Assembly: GCA_029233965.1 (NCBI GenBank)
Contig: JARGOP010000006.1
Span: forward strand, 14,048 to 47,064
Length of the DNA: 33,017 nucleotides
DNA from: Verrucomicrobiales bacterium
Lineage (GTDB): Bacteria > Verrucomicrobiota > Verrucomicrobiia > Verrucomicrobiales > DEV007
Reading direction: 5' to 3'
Positions 17,504 through 26,575 of this stretch are shown one piece after another. Under the pieces are notes generated by a model. It saw only the letters and a program-made list of their open reading frames with translations, was not told where the DNA came from and ran no database searches. Both the position numbers and the translations under genes were made by a program. Positions within the stretch are counted from its first letter, which is position 1; each line of letters begins with the position of its first letter.

Positions 17504-18955
17504 TCAAAGATCAATGATGTAGAACCGGTTCTGCGAAACCTGTTCCGCTTCCGGAATCGTGATCCAGCGTTCGAGGTAGCGTTCGCCCCAGGAATCGCTG
17601 AAGGCGATCTCGTTGGTCTCCTCGTTGTAACCGATGATGATGACAACATGCCCGCGACTGCGATCCGCCGGCAGGACTGCTTCGGCGGCAGCAGTAGTCA
17701 CGAGGTCACGGTAAGCGCCCCAGGGTTCAGACTTCCGCAGTTGGGTTCGCTCCGAAGCCGTGTCGTTAAATTCCGCTGTGCTGTAAAGCGCCCACATGAT
17801 CGGAATCCCGTCATCAATCGAGCGTTTGATGTCCCGCATTTTCAGCTCACCGGTTTCGATGTCGAAAGAGCGGCCTTTGCGTTTGATGTCACTTCCGATG
17901 TTCGAGAGCAGCAAATCTACCGAGGTCCCGCCACCCGCTTGAGTTTCTCCCGCCATGGCAAGGAGATACATGTCCGCAGGGATTCCAAGAAAACGCATGA
18001 TCCGCTCTGCCGTGGCGGGAACACAGTATCCTTTTGGCCCCTGATCGACCATCGGGATGTTCGTGACGACAACATCGCCGTTTTCCCGGGTCTCCACGAA
18101 TCCCCGGGCCCGCTCGCGGATCACGGCATCGGAAACCCTTGCGGTGCGTCCACGGTCATCGGCGGCCTCGACGGTTTGGATCGAAAGCGAAACATATTCC
18201 TCTTCAACATGAGAGAGAAGAAAGGAATGCCCGGCCCAGTCCCAGCGCTCGGCATTGACCCGTGATTCACCCTCTCCGAATTTCTGTGATTCCGGCTCTC
18301 CGAGAAGAGCCGTCAGTTTCTCCGCGATCGTCTTTGCATCGTAGGTCATGAGAGCTTTAACTCCCTCCATGCCTCCGGGAACCGGCTTTCCTTCGATGAA
18401 ATGATCTTCACCGGATCCTGCCGAGCTGAATGAGTCACCCTTGTTCGCGAAGACAATAGAGATGCCGGTGACCTTCTCGTTTTCGCCGTAGAGAGCAGCA
18501 GAGAAAGGGCGTGCCCCGAGAAAGCGATAGTCCTCTTTCGGGTAGGCGCGATAGGATTCGGAAATCTCGGTTTTTGATTCGCGGGGCCAGTCAAGGCGGG
18601 TCGCCACGTCTGCCGGGTTGCTGTCCCAGAGGGCGGCGTCGGCAAACAGTTCCTGACCGACGGCTTCATTGACGGCTGCGGCGGTGACTCCCGAAGCGGG
18701 AAGGACTGACGCGGGCGCGGAAGTCCAGCTTTTCAGATACTCCTGATCCCCGGCGGAGAGGGAGGAAATCGGGATCGTGAACGGACTTCCGTTCCTGAGT
18801 TGAATCGTGACCTGCCCACCACTGATGGATTCGACTTTTGCTTCAATCGATTTGCCTGCCGAATTGGTAAAGGTCCGATAGTCCTCTGCATGCGTTAGGG
18901 CGAGGGCGAGGGCGGAAAGAAACACCGCGAGAGCGACGGGGAAAGAGGCTTTCAT
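17504..18955 (-). CDS. Secreted SHD1-like domain plus C39/papain-fold peptidase-like protein
   Basis: The 483-aa exported protein has a signal peptide (MKASFPVALAVFLSALALALTHA). An SHD1/SLA1-type small beta domain follows at about 24-78 (DYRTFTNSAGKSIEAKV...PFTIPISSLSAGDQEYLKSW), a module frequent in Planctomycetes and Verrucomicrobia. A middle region of unknown fold (100-290) comes next. The C-terminal part carries a C39-type papain-fold signature: QGPKGYCVPATAERI (Gln305, Cys311), RGHVVIIIGYN (His436) and FSDSWG (Asp454). The set Q-C-H-D is complete, so activity is plausible. No ABC transporter or bacteriocin gene is near, so it is not an obvious leader-cleaving peptidase. It lies 72 bp downstream of nuoN on the same strand and probably has its own promoter. 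Confidence 0.75.
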   Translation of the reverse strand: MKASFPVALAVFLSALALALTHAEDYRTFTNSAGKSIEAKVESISGGQVTIQLRNGSPFTIPISSLSAGDQEYLKSWTSAPASVLPASGVTAAAVNEAVGQELFADAALWDSNPADVATRLDWPRESKTEISESYRAYPKEDYRFLGARPFSAALYGENEKVTGISIVFANKGDSFSSAGSGEDHFIEGKPVPGGMEGVKALMTYDAKTIAEKLTALLGEPESQKFGEGESRVNAERWDWAGHSFLLSHVEEEYVSLSIQTVEAADDRGRTARVSDAVIRERARGFVETRENGDVVVTNIPMVDQGPKGYCVPATAERIMRFLGIPADMYLLAMAGETQAGGGTSVDLLLSNIGSDIKRKGRSFDIETGELKMRDIKRSIDDGIPIMWALYSTAEFNDTASERTQLRKSEPWGAYRDLVTTAAAEAVLPADRSRGHVVIIIGYNEETNEIAFSDSWGERYLERWITIPEAEQVSQNRFYIIDL

Positions 18956-19027
18956 GCCCTGAGTCTACGCTTTTCCAGTGAGGTGGCAATACTTCACACG
19001 CGTTGGCCGAGGGCGGGAAAACGCCGC

Positions 19028-20512
19028 TCAGGAAAGCAGGCCTATGATGAGGGCAGGGTTCAATCCACCAATCAGGATCAGCGCGATAAGAACAATCATC
19101 GCGATGCGCGAGAGGGTGCCGACCGGGATCGCCGAAATGTCATCTTTCGGATCTTGCTCGCTGAGAAACATGGAAGCGGCGATTTTCAGGTAGTAGTAGA
19201 AGCCGGCTCCGGCGCCGACCAGACCCACCGTGAGCAGAAACCACTGCTGTTGCTGAACTGCGAGTTGGAAAACAAAAAACTTTCCAAAGAATCCCGCCGT
19301 GAGTGGAATGCCGGCGAGAGACGCCATCGAGATAATCATGGCAAAGGCGAGAAACGGGGACCGCTTCGCGAGCCCTTTGTAGGAAGTGAGGTCCTCACCC
19401 GGGATCTGAACGCGCACTGTTGTCATGACAAGAAACGCGAGAAGCGTCATGAGGAGATACGCACCGAGATAGAAAGCGATCACTTTGGCAGGAGAGAGAA
19501 ACTCACCGGCCTGACTGGCCGTCGGGGTGCAGGCCAGCGCCATGAGAAGAAAGCCGGCGTGAGCGACGCTGGAGTAGGCGAGGAGGCGCTTGAAGTTCTG
19601 CTGGGGCAGCGCGGAGAGGTTACCCACGATCAGAGTAAGCACAGCGATGACCGTCACGGCGAGGATGATTTTCCCAACGAGTTCACTGCTGGAAAGAAAG
19701 GGATCAATGAGGCGGAGAAGAACGATGAATCCCGCGGCTTTCGATCCGACCGAAAGAAAGGCGGTGATGGGTGTCGGAGCACCCTGGTAAACGTCCGGGA
19801 TCCAGAAGTGAAATGGGGCGCCGCCCACTTTGAAGGCAAGAGCGACGAGGATGAGGGAAAAAGCAAAGAGCGACCCGATCACGTTGACGTTGTCACCGGA
19901 GAGGGCGGTTTTGATTTCCTCGAGCTGCATGCTGCCGGTCATGCCGTAGAGCCAGGCAAATCCGTAAACGAGAAAGCCGGTCGAGAGTGCACCGAGGATG
20001 AGGTATTTCACCCCGGCCTCAAGAGAACCGACGTTGCGGCGGAGATAGGCAACCATAACGTAGAACGCAATCGTCACCGTCTCGAGCGCCACGAAAATAC
20101 TCACGAGATGGTTCGCCGAAGCCATGAGCATGAGACCGGCGCAGGCGAACATCGGAAGCGCGAAAAACTCGCCCAGCCCCGACTGAGGGTGAGCGCCTTT
20201 TTCCGGTGGAGCAGTCTGATCCACGACGATGCGGCTGTAGTCGGACGCCATGATAAGCACGACGAGGGTCGTCAGGATCGCGATGCCCTTGAAGTAGAGG
20301 GCCATCTGATCGCCTGTGGTATAGAAATTCCAGAACGGACTCTCCGTTGACTCGGGCCATTGAACGCGGAAGAGGAGGCCGAAAGTGACGACCAGTCCCA
20401 GCATTCCGATCCAGGCAATGGAGCGTTTGTCTTCCAGCTTCACGAAAGCGTCGACCAGCAGCATGATGATGCCGAGGGAGACAACGATGATTTCGAGGAA
20501 ATAGACCGGCAT
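19028..20512 (-). CDS. nuoN: NADH-quinone oxidoreductase subunit N
   Basis: This is a membrane antiporter-like, proton-pumping subunit of respiratory complex I. The 494-aa protein has about 14 transmembrane segments and a Proton_antipo_M core. Key pieces are the Glu in VALETVTIAFYVMVAYL, the Lys in SLEAGVKYLILGALSTG, and the signature KVGGAPFHFWIPDVYQGAPTP. It is the last gene of the nuo cluster. The 88-bp gap to nuoM is the second longest in the operon and shows no hairpin with a U-tract. No Shine-Dalgarno is visible. Confidence 0.95.
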   Translation of the reverse strand: MPVYFLEIIVVSLGIIMLLVDAFVKLEDKRSIAWIGMLGLVVTFGLLFRVQWPESTESPFWNFYTTGDQMALYFKGIAILTTLVVLIMASDYSRIVVDQTAPPEKGAHPQSGLGEFFALPMFACAGLMLMASANHLVSIFVALETVTIAFYVMVAYLRRNVGSLEAGVKYLILGALSTGFLVYGFAWLYGMTGSMQLEEIKTALSGDNVNVIGSLFAFSLILVALAFKVGGAPFHFWIPDVYQGAPTPITAFLSVGSKAAGFIVLLRLIDPFLSSSELVGKIILAVTVIAVLTLIVGNLSALPQQNFKRLLAYSSVAHAGFLLMALACTPTASQAGEFLSPAKVIAFYLGAYLLMTLLAFLVMTTVRVQIPGEDLTSYKGLAKRSPFLAFAMIISMASLAGIPLTAGFFGKFFVFQLAVQQQQWFLLTVGLVGAGAGFYYYLKIAASMFLSEQDPKDDISAIPVGTLSRIAMIVLIALILIGGLNPALIIGLLS

Positions 20513-20600
20513 GTTAGGAAAAATAAAAAGAGTGAAGTGACGGATTTGACAGGGTTAGGTCAGGCACGTAACAGGGTTTGAGACCCTCACCGGGGTCGAA

Positions 20601-22100
20601 TCATCCGGCGGTGACGAGGAAAAGCCCTTCGACGGCGGGACGGATAAACTGGTTCAAAATTTCAGGGACAAAGCCAACCGCGATGAGCGTGGCGAGAAGG
20701 AGAAAGTAGGGGAGCCTCGCGGTCATTGTCATGTCGGCCGGAGTCGCCATTTTCTTTTCGGGAGTTCCGAGGAACAAATTACGGAAGGCACGGAGCATGT
20801 AGACGGCAGAGATGACGACACCCCAAAGGGCGATAATTGTGGTCCATTGCAGCCAGCCGAGTGATTCGCCGGTGTCTTGAAACGCGCCGAAGAACACCGA
20901 AACCTCGGCGGCGAAATTCGCAAAGCCGGGGAGCCCGGCGGAGGCGAACGCGGCAAAGGCAAAGAGAAGCCCGAGTTTCGGAAGTTGACTCGCGATTCCG
21001 CCGAGTTCTTCGAAACTGACGGTGCCGTAATTTTTGCGGATCCATCCGCAGAGCGCGAAGAGCAGGGCGATAGAAACACCGTGCGCGAACATGAGGAGGA
21101 CCGCCCCGGAAACACCGAGTTGGTTGAAGGCGGCAAGTCCGAGGAAGACGTAGCCCATGTGCATGACGCTGGAGTAGCCGAGCATGCGGTCGAGCTTCTT
21201 TTGCGCGATGGTCACCAGACCGATGTAGATAATGTTTCCGAGAAGGAGGACGAGGAGCACGTTCAGCAGCGCCGCCATGCCCTCGGGGACGATGGGCATG
21301 GCGATCCGGATAAGTCCGTAGAGCCCGAATTTTTTGAGAACGCCGGCGTGAAGCATGGCGACGGGAGCCGGGGCTTCTGCGTAGGCGGGGGCGGCCCAGC
21401 TGTGGAAAGGAAAGAGAGAAACGAGGATTCCGAATCCGACGAGAAGGAAGGCAAAGATCCAGGTCTGCTGACTAGCGGCGATGCCGGTTTCGGGGTTCTT
21501 GGCCGTCGCGATGAGATCAGCAATCGCGAAGGTGGCGCTGCCGAGAGCGAAGACCGCCATGATCAATCCAACGAGAAGGATGAGGCTGCCGACGCCGAGA
21601 TAGATTGTGATCGTCCAGGCGGTGCGGACCCGGTTTTCCCCGTGCCCGAAAATGCCGATCATGAGGAAGGTCGGGATCAGCGCGAGTTCGTGGAAGGCGT
21701 AGAGGAAAAAGAGATCCGTCGAGGTGAAGGCTCCGATCGCACCTCCTCCGATGAGAAGAAGAGAGAGGTAGTAAAGTTTTGAGCTTCCTTTGATTTCATT
21801 CTCCTGAGGGGAAACAAGAACGGCGGCGACCATGACGAGGGTCGCGAGGAGCAGGAGGACAAGACTGATGCCGTCGATTCCGAAAGCAAGGCTCAAGGTC
21901 GGGAATCCGACCATGTCCATGAAAGTTCGGGAGGACTCGAACTGATAGGAGCCCTCAACATTCGGATTGAACTGGACGGCGACGACCAGACTGAGGATCA
22001 GCGTGATGATGGAAGCGCCCAGAGCAGAGAAACGGGCAGGTGCGCCCAGGCCGATCGCAAGGGCAGCGATCAGGGGCAGGAAAACGATGATTTCGAGCAT
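20601..22100 (-). CDS. nuoM: NADH-quinone oxidoreductase subunit M
   Basis: This is a proton-pumping antiporter-like membrane subunit of complex I, 499 aa from the ATG at 22100; an upstream GTG at 22106 adds two residues. It has about 14 transmembrane helices. The hallmark Glu lies in LFFLYAFHELALIPTFLMIG, and the half-channel motif in FPFHSWAAPAYAEAPAPVAMLHAGVLKK. The late motif SAGLPGFANFAAE is the usual NuoM GLPGTSGF..E region. It lies 30 bp downstream of nuoL. Confidence 0.95.
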   Translation of the reverse strand: MLEIIVFLPLIAALAIGLGAPARFSALGASIITLILSLVVAVQFNPNVEGSYQFESSRTFMDMVGFPTLSLAFGIDGISLVLLLLATLVMVAAVLVSPQENEIKGSSKLYYLSLLLIGGGAIGAFTSTDLFFLYAFHELALIPTFLMIGIFGHGENRVRTAWTITIYLGVGSLILLVGLIMAVFALGSATFAIADLIATAKNPETGIAASQQTWIFAFLLVGFGILVSLFPFHSWAAPAYAEAPAPVAMLHAGVLKKFGLYGLIRIAMPIVPEGMAALLNVLLVLLLGNIIYIGLVTIAQKKLDRMLGYSSVMHMGYVFLGLAAFNQLGVSGAVLLMFAHGVSIALLFALCGWIRKNYGTVSFEELGGIASQLPKLGLLFAFAAFASAGLPGFANFAAEVSVFFGAFQDTGESLGWLQWTTIIALWGVVISAVYMLRAFRNLFLGTPEKKMATPADMTMTARLPYFLLLATLIAVGFVPEILNQFIRPAVEGLFLVTAG

Positions 22101-22130
22101 GCTCACGGTATTTCCGGGGAAAAAGTTCGA

Positions 22131-23948
22131 TTAAAGAATGAGAAGGAGGATCAGTGCTATCACCGCGATTCCATAGAAGAAGGCGTAAGACTGAACATTG
22201 CCGAGTTGAAAAATTCGCAGGAAAGAGCCGGCTCCCATTGCCGCGAGGGCGGGGAAGCGAACCACGAAGGGATCGATCACGAAACGATCCACGATGTCAA
22301 GAATTGCAGCCACGGCGTCCTGAAAGATGCGGACGAGAGCGTTGTAGAATTCATCGATGTAGAAGCGGTTTGCGAACAGGGGAATGTGGATCGGGTCCTT
22401 GTCGCGCCCTTTGTAGAGGAAGATCGCCGCAGCTACTCCAACGGCGAGGCCGGTGAGAGACAGGATCGCGGTGAGCCCGAAGTGCTCGACGAGGTGGCTG
22501 AGGCTGCCGTAGCCGGTCGCGAGAAGCGGACCGGAAACCGGCTTGTAGGCGGAGAAGACAGCCATGACCGCGAGGATTGCGAGCGGAGCCCACATGAGCG
22601 GACCGACCTCTTTGGCATGATCGGCATCCTTCGTGCGATTTTTTCCAAAGAAAGCGACGATGACGAGGCGCGTCATGTAAAACGGGGTGAGGAAAGCCAC
22701 GATGATTCCGCAGACATAGGGGAACATCGCGCCTTCGTGATATGCCGCTTCGAGGATCATTTCCTTACTCCAGAAACCACTTGTGAACGGCACCGCGATG
22801 AGCGCCGCGGTTCCCAGCGCAAAGGTGGCGAAAGTGATGGGCATTTTCCTGCGGAGGCCGCCCATTTTCCAGATGTCCTGCTCGTGGTGGCAGGCATAGA
22901 TGACGGCACCGGATCCGAGGAAGAGGAGCGCTTTGAAGAAAGCATGCGTGTAGAGGTGGAACATGCCGGCGTCGCTTCCGCCGTGGCCGATGCCCTGCGC
23001 CATGATCATGTAGCCGAGCTGGGAGAGCGTCGAGTAGGCGAGAATGCGCTTGATATCGTTCTGCTGCAGCGCCATGAGCGCGGCGACGACGGCAGTGGCG
23101 GCACCGATGTAGGAAATGACCTGCGCCGCCATTTCGGTTGCTTCGATCAGGAAGACGACGCGGGCGAGCATGAAGACACCGGCGGCAACCATCGTGGCTG
23201 CATGGATGAGAGCGGAAACAGGCGTGGGGCCTTCCATCGCATCGGGTAGCCAGACATGAAGAGGAAGCTGAGCGGACTTACCGATCGCGCCACAGAAGAC
23301 GCAGAGCACGGCGATGTTGAGGAGAGCGAGGTTCGTGACTCCGCCGACGGCTTCTTTGATCTCTTCAAAATAAATCGAACCCGTCAGCACCCAGACCAGA
23401 AGAATGCCGATCATGAAACCGAAGTCACCGATCTTGTTCGTGAGGAACGCTTTCTTGGCGGCATCGGCAGCGGATTCCTTGTGGAACCAGTGACCGATCA
23501 GAATGTAGGAGCTGACGCCGACGAGCTCCCAGAAAATGAACATCATCACGAAGTTGTTCGCGAGGACGATACCGGTCATGGAGAACATGAAGAGCGAGAG
23601 TCCGGCAAAGTAGCGGGCCTTTCCTTTATCGTCCTTCATGTAGGCGAGTGAGAAAATGTGCACGAGAAGACCGATCGAGGTCACGATCAGCATCATGCCG
23701 CGGCTCAATTCATCGAGCTGAAAACCGATCTCGACCCGGAAGAGGTCTCCCATGTCGATCCAGGGAAACGCTTTCGCCTCACCGCCTTCGCCGCCCGCGA
23801 GGATCATGCAGAGAATAAAAGTGATGAGCACGGAACCGGTGGAAACCAGAGCGGAGAGTCCGGGGGAACGTTTCAGACCGAAGATGATGAGAGCAGCCAC
23901 AATGAGTGGCAGCAGGAGAACGGTCCAGGCGGTGGTATTCACATCCAT
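22131..23948 (-). CDS. nuoL: NADH-quinone oxidoreductase subunit L
   Basis: This is the distal proton pump of complex I, with the long lateral helix. The 605-aa protein has the expected length. Signatures are IFWELVGVSSYILIGHW, AFLTNKIGDFGFMIGI, KSAQLPLHVWLPDAMEGPTPVSALIHAATMVAAG, GGLRRKMPIT and PFTSGFWSKE. The C-terminal part, NRFYIDEFYN, matches the NuoL-specific tail with the lateral arm and a final transmembrane helix. It begins 20 bp after the nuoK stop. Large open frames on the opposite strand are shadows of its biased codon use. Confidence 0.96.
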   Translation of the reverse strand: MDVNTTAWTVLLLPLIVAALIIFGLKRSPGLSALVSTGSVLITFILCMILAGGEGGEAKAFPWIDMGDLFRVEIGFQLDELSRGMMLIVTSIGLLVHIFSLAYMKDDKGKARYFAGLSLFMFSMTGIVLANNFVMMFIFWELVGVSSYILIGHWFHKESAADAAKKAFLTNKIGDFGFMIGILLVWVLTGSIYFEEIKEAVGGVTNLALLNIAVLCVFCGAIGKSAQLPLHVWLPDAMEGPTPVSALIHAATMVAAGVFMLARVVFLIEATEMAAQVISYIGAATAVVAALMALQQNDIKRILAYSTLSQLGYMIMAQGIGHGGSDAGMFHLYTHAFFKALLFLGSGAVIYACHHEQDIWKMGGLRRKMPITFATFALGTAALIAVPFTSGFWSKEMILEAAYHEGAMFPYVCGIIVAFLTPFYMTRLVIVAFFGKNRTKDADHAKEVGPLMWAPLAILAVMAVFSAYKPVSGPLLATGYGSLSHLVEHFGLTAILSLTGLAVGVAAAIFLYKGRDKDPIHIPLFANRFYIDEFYNALVRIFQDAVAAILDIVDRFVIDPFVVRFPALAAMGAGSFLRIFQLGNVQSYAFFYGIAVIALILLLIL

Positions 23949-23968
23949 TAATACAAGCGGTCGGAAAT

Positions 23969-24295
23969 CTAGTATTTCATCGAGTCTACCTTCGTCACAT
24001 CCGTGGTTCCTTTGGAACGGAAGAGCGCGACAATGATGGCGAGTCCGACCGCTACCTCAGCGGCAGCGACGGTGATGATAAAAAAGAGGAGAACGTGGCC
24101 TTCGTAATCCGGTTGGCCTTCCTTGAGGTTGAAGCGTGAAAACGCCACGAGGGTAAGGTTCGCGGCCGCGAGCATGAGTTCGAGACACATGAAAATGATG
24201 ATGAGATTGCGGCGCACCAGAACCCCGGCGAGTCCAATCGCGAACAACACTCCGCTGACGAAGAGAAAGTGATTCAGGGTGAGAGCGGTTTCCAT
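23969..24295 (-). CDS. nuoK: NADH-quinone oxidoreductase subunit K
   Basis: This is a small 108-aa membrane subunit of complex I with three transmembrane helices, homologous to MrpC and ND4L. The two conserved helix glutamates are visible in [19 protein letters not shown] and [19 protein letters not shown]. The C-terminal 15 residues are charged and slightly longer than typical. It is followed 20 bp later by nuoL. Confidence 0.95.
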   Translation of the reverse strand: METALTLNHFLFVSGVLFAIGLAGVLVRRNLIIIFMCLELMLAAANLTLVAFSRFNLKEGQPDYEGHVLLFFIITVAAAEVAVGLAIIVALFRSKGTTDVTKVDSMKY

Positions 24296-24324
24296 ACGGT
24301 CACAAACAGGCGTTCAAATCAGGC

Positions 24325-24834
24325 TCACTTCAACTCCTTCTTACTGAGAACGACCACTCCAATGGTGGCGACCAAGAGAAGAATACCGACCACCTGGATC
24401 GGGAACCAATACTGACTGAAAAGAAGTTCACCAATCCGGTGCACGTCGGACGAGCCGGGGCCTTCGGTGGCGGCAAGTGCGGGAAGGGTGGCGGCTCCAA
24501 CTTCGCTGCGGTTCAGGACAACGAGCAGCAGGGCGGCAAAAGCGGCGGCAACGCCGCCGGTGCAAAGTGCGCCAAAGAAAGGGAAGCGGCGGTTCTCCTC
24601 CACCCGGACATCGAGAAGCATGATGATGAAAATAAAGAGCACCATGATTGCCCCGGCGTAGACGAGAATCTGAAGAACACCAACAAGGTAGGCATCGAGC
24701 TGGATGAAAAGAGCTGCCAGGCCGAGAAATGAAACAATCATGGCAAAGGCCGCCGAAACCGGATTCCGGTTCACGACGACGCCGATTCCACCGACAAGGG
24801 CGAGAGCGGCAAAGATGTAGAAAAGAAAGGTCAT
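24325..24834 (-). CDS. nuoJ: NADH-quinone oxidoreductase subunit J
   Basis: This is the ND6-like membrane subunit of complex I, 169 aa with five transmembrane segments. The conserved pi-bulge region is recognisable as VYAGAIMVLFIFIIMLLDV, the standard QILVYAGA motif of NuoJ. It lies between nuoK and the heptad-repeat element that separates it from nuoI. The ATG at 24834 has no Shine-Dalgarno; the bases ahead of it belong to the repeat. Confidence 0.95.
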   Translation of the reverse strand: MTFLFYIFAALALVGGIGVVVNRNPVSAAFAMIVSFLGLAALFIQLDAYLVGVLQILVYAGAIMVLFIFIIMLLDVRVEENRRFPFFGALCTGGVAAAFAALLLVVLNRSEVGAATLPALAATEGPGSSDVHRIGELLFSQYWFPIQVVGILLLVATIGVVVLSKKELK

Positions 24835-24843
24835 TCTTTGGAG

Positions 24844-24925
24844 GGATCTTGGTTCTTTGATATTGGTGTCAAATCAGACTGCGTTTCTGGATTCACTAAG
24901 ATCCAACTTCCAAAATCCAATATCC
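24844..24925. repeat. Inverted array of 7-bp repeats (GGATNTT-type) between nuoI and nuoJ
   Basis: On the + strand, GGATCTT GGTTCTT TGATATT lie in tandem at 24844-24864. Their near-complements AAGATCC AACTTCC AAAATCC AATATCC lie in tandem at 24898-24925. On the minus (nuo) strand this reads four GGAnnTT heptads, a 33-nt loop, then three complementary heptads, so the mRNA can fold into slip-paired stem-loops. GGATCTT/AAGATCC is an exact 7-bp pair. The segment is visibly more AT-rich than its neighbours. It looks like a short tandemly repeated or REP-type element inserted inside the operon. Nothing else occupies this 96-bp gap. Confidence 0.7.
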
Positions 24926-24930
24926 TGAGG

Positions 24931-25461
24931 TTACTTCAGCTCGTTCCACTTATTCACGAGGCCGACGCGAACGCCGCCGATTTCGTAGAGTTTCTTTTTA
25001 TCGTGTACCATCTCGGCCCGGCTTGTGCCGGTGATGGCGTAATCTTTGCGGAGATAGATGGCCTGCTCGGGGCAAACCTCTTCGCAAAGGCCGCAATAAA
25101 TACAGCGAATCATGTCGATGTCGAACGCTTTGGGGCGCTTCTCCACCTTGGCCCACTTGTCATCGCTCGGGATTTCCTCCGGCTTGATCGTGATGGCGCG
25201 GGGAGGACAGATAAATTCACAAAGCTGGCAGGCGACGCAGCGCTCACGGTCCTGCTCGTCTTTCACGAGAGCGGGGGCACCGCGGTAGTGCTCGGGAAGG
25301 CTTTCGTCCCACTTCTCCTCGGGATACTGCATCGTGACCTTCTTCCTGCCGGATACGATCTTGAAGAAGTGGCCGAGAGTCACCCGCATTCCGGAAATGA
25401 TTCCGGGGATGTAGAGTTGTTCCCACCATTTCAGTTTTGGACGTTTAACGACGATTGCCAT
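24931..25461 (-). CDS. nuoI: NADH-quinone oxidoreductase subunit I
   Basis: This is the electron-transfer subunit carrying clusters N6a and N6b, linking the hydrophilic arm to NuoB. The 176-aa protein starts at the ATG at 25461; a GTG at 25500 would overlap nuoH and adds 13 unconserved residues. Two ferredoxin-type 4Fe-4S motifs are complete: CVACQLCEFICPP (Cys75, 78, 81, 85) and CIYCGLCEEVCPE (Cys120, 123, 126, 130). The N-terminal amphipathic region is typical. The C-terminal extension (about 140-176) is charged. Confidence 0.95.
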   Translation of the reverse strand: MAIVVKRPKLKWWEQLYIPGIISGMRVTLGHFFKIVSGRKKVTMQYPEEKWDESLPEHYRGAPALVKDEQDRERCVACQLCEFICPPRAITIKPEEIPSDDKWAKVEKRPKAFDIDMIRCIYCGLCEEVCPEQAIYLRKDYAITGTSRAEMVHDKKKLYEIGGVRVGLVNKWNELK

Positions 25462-25484
25462 GAGTTGAGGAGAGTAAGGTAGGT

Positions 25485-26564
25485 TTAAGCGAGCCACCAC
25501 ATGAGGAGGGCGGTGAGGACCACGTTAAACAAGGCGATTTCAAAGAAGAAGACCCAGCCGAGACGCATGAGTTGGTCGTAGCGGAAGCGGGGAAGCGTCC
25601 AGCGGATCACGATAAAGAAGAGAATCAGGGCGATGACTTTCGCGAAGAAGGTGCCGATGTGGATGAGGCCGTGCCACCATGGGACCGCGGCATCAGCGCT
25701 CTCAGGAGTGAGCCAGCCGAAGGGGAGACTCCATCCGCCAAGGAACAGGGTCACCGCGAGGCCGGATCCGATGATCATCGCGGCATACTCCCCGAGGAAG
25801 AAGAGCGCGAACTTCATCGAGCTGTATTCGGTGTGGTAACCGGCGACGAGCTCAGTTTCACACTCGGGAAGATCGAAAGGGAGACGGTTCGTCTCCGCGA
25901 ACATCGACGTCATGAAGACGATAAACGAAATCAGGACCGGAATGGTGAGGAGGAATCCTTTTACGCTGAGACCTTCTCCCCAGAGGGGTAGAAGCGCCCA
26001 GCCGTTCTCCGCCTGATACTGAACGATGCTGCTGAGGTTGAGCTCGCCGTAAATCATGATGAGCGGAACGACCGAGAGTCCGAGGGAAATCTCGTAGGAG
26101 ATCATCTGGCTCGTCGAGCGGACACCACCGAGGAAGGGGTATTTCGAGTTCGAAGCCCAGCCCGCGAGGACGATGCCGTAGACGGAAAGAGAAGCGACCG
26201 CGAAGACGAAGAGCGGACCGACGTCGAGATCGGCGATAACCATTTTCTCCCCGAAAAGTGAGCTGCCGAAAGGAAGCACCGCAGAGGTCATGAGGGCGGG
26301 CACCATGACGAGAGCCGGGGCGAGCCAGAAGTAGCCTTTGCGAACGTGGTCCGGGGTGAAGTCCTCCTTGAGAAGAAATTTAATGCCGTCGGCGACCGCC
26401 TGAAGAAGTCCCGCAGGTCCGACGCGGTTGGGGCCGACGCGGTCCTGGATTGCCGCACTGACACGGCGCTCGGCCCAGACCGACATGGCGACGAGCGGCA
26501 AGGTGACGAGAAACACGAAGACGACGATCTTTACAGACGCTGCGATGATGATATGCCAATCCAT
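25485..26564 (-). CDS. nuoH: NADH-quinone oxidoreductase subunit H
   Basis: This is the membrane subunit forming much of the quinone-binding chamber. It has 359 aa and about eight transmembrane helices. Signatures are WAERRVSAAIQDRVGPNRVGP, LLQAVADGIKFLLKED and PFDLPECETELVAGYHTEYS, the last holding the acidic residues of the E-channel. It lies 11 bp after nuoG and 23 bp before the preferred nuoI start. Confidence 0.96.
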   Translation of the reverse strand: MDWHIIIAASVKIVVFVFLVTLPLVAMSVWAERRVSAAIQDRVGPNRVGPAGLLQAVADGIKFLLKEDFTPDHVRKGYFWLAPALVMVPALMTSAVLPFGSSLFGEKMVIADLDVGPLFVFAVASLSVYGIVLAGWASNSKYPFLGGVRSTSQMISYEISLGLSVVPLIMIYGELNLSSIVQYQAENGWALLPLWGEGLSVKGFLLTIPVLISFIVFMTSMFAETNRLPFDLPECETELVAGYHTEYSSMKFALFFLGEYAAMIIGSGLAVTLFLGGWSLPFGWLTPESADAAVPWWHGLIHIGTFFAKVIALILFFIVIRWTLPRFRYDQLMRLGWVFFFEIALFNVVLTALLMWWLA

Positions 26565-26575
26565 GTTCAGAAAAG

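Noticed and set aside
18983-20350. A 455-aa charged + strand frame antisense to nuoN
   Set aside because: It is a complement of hydrophobic nuoN codons; its extreme E/K/R/H composition is the expected artefact. The same applies to the long frames antisense to nuoM, nuoL and nuoF.
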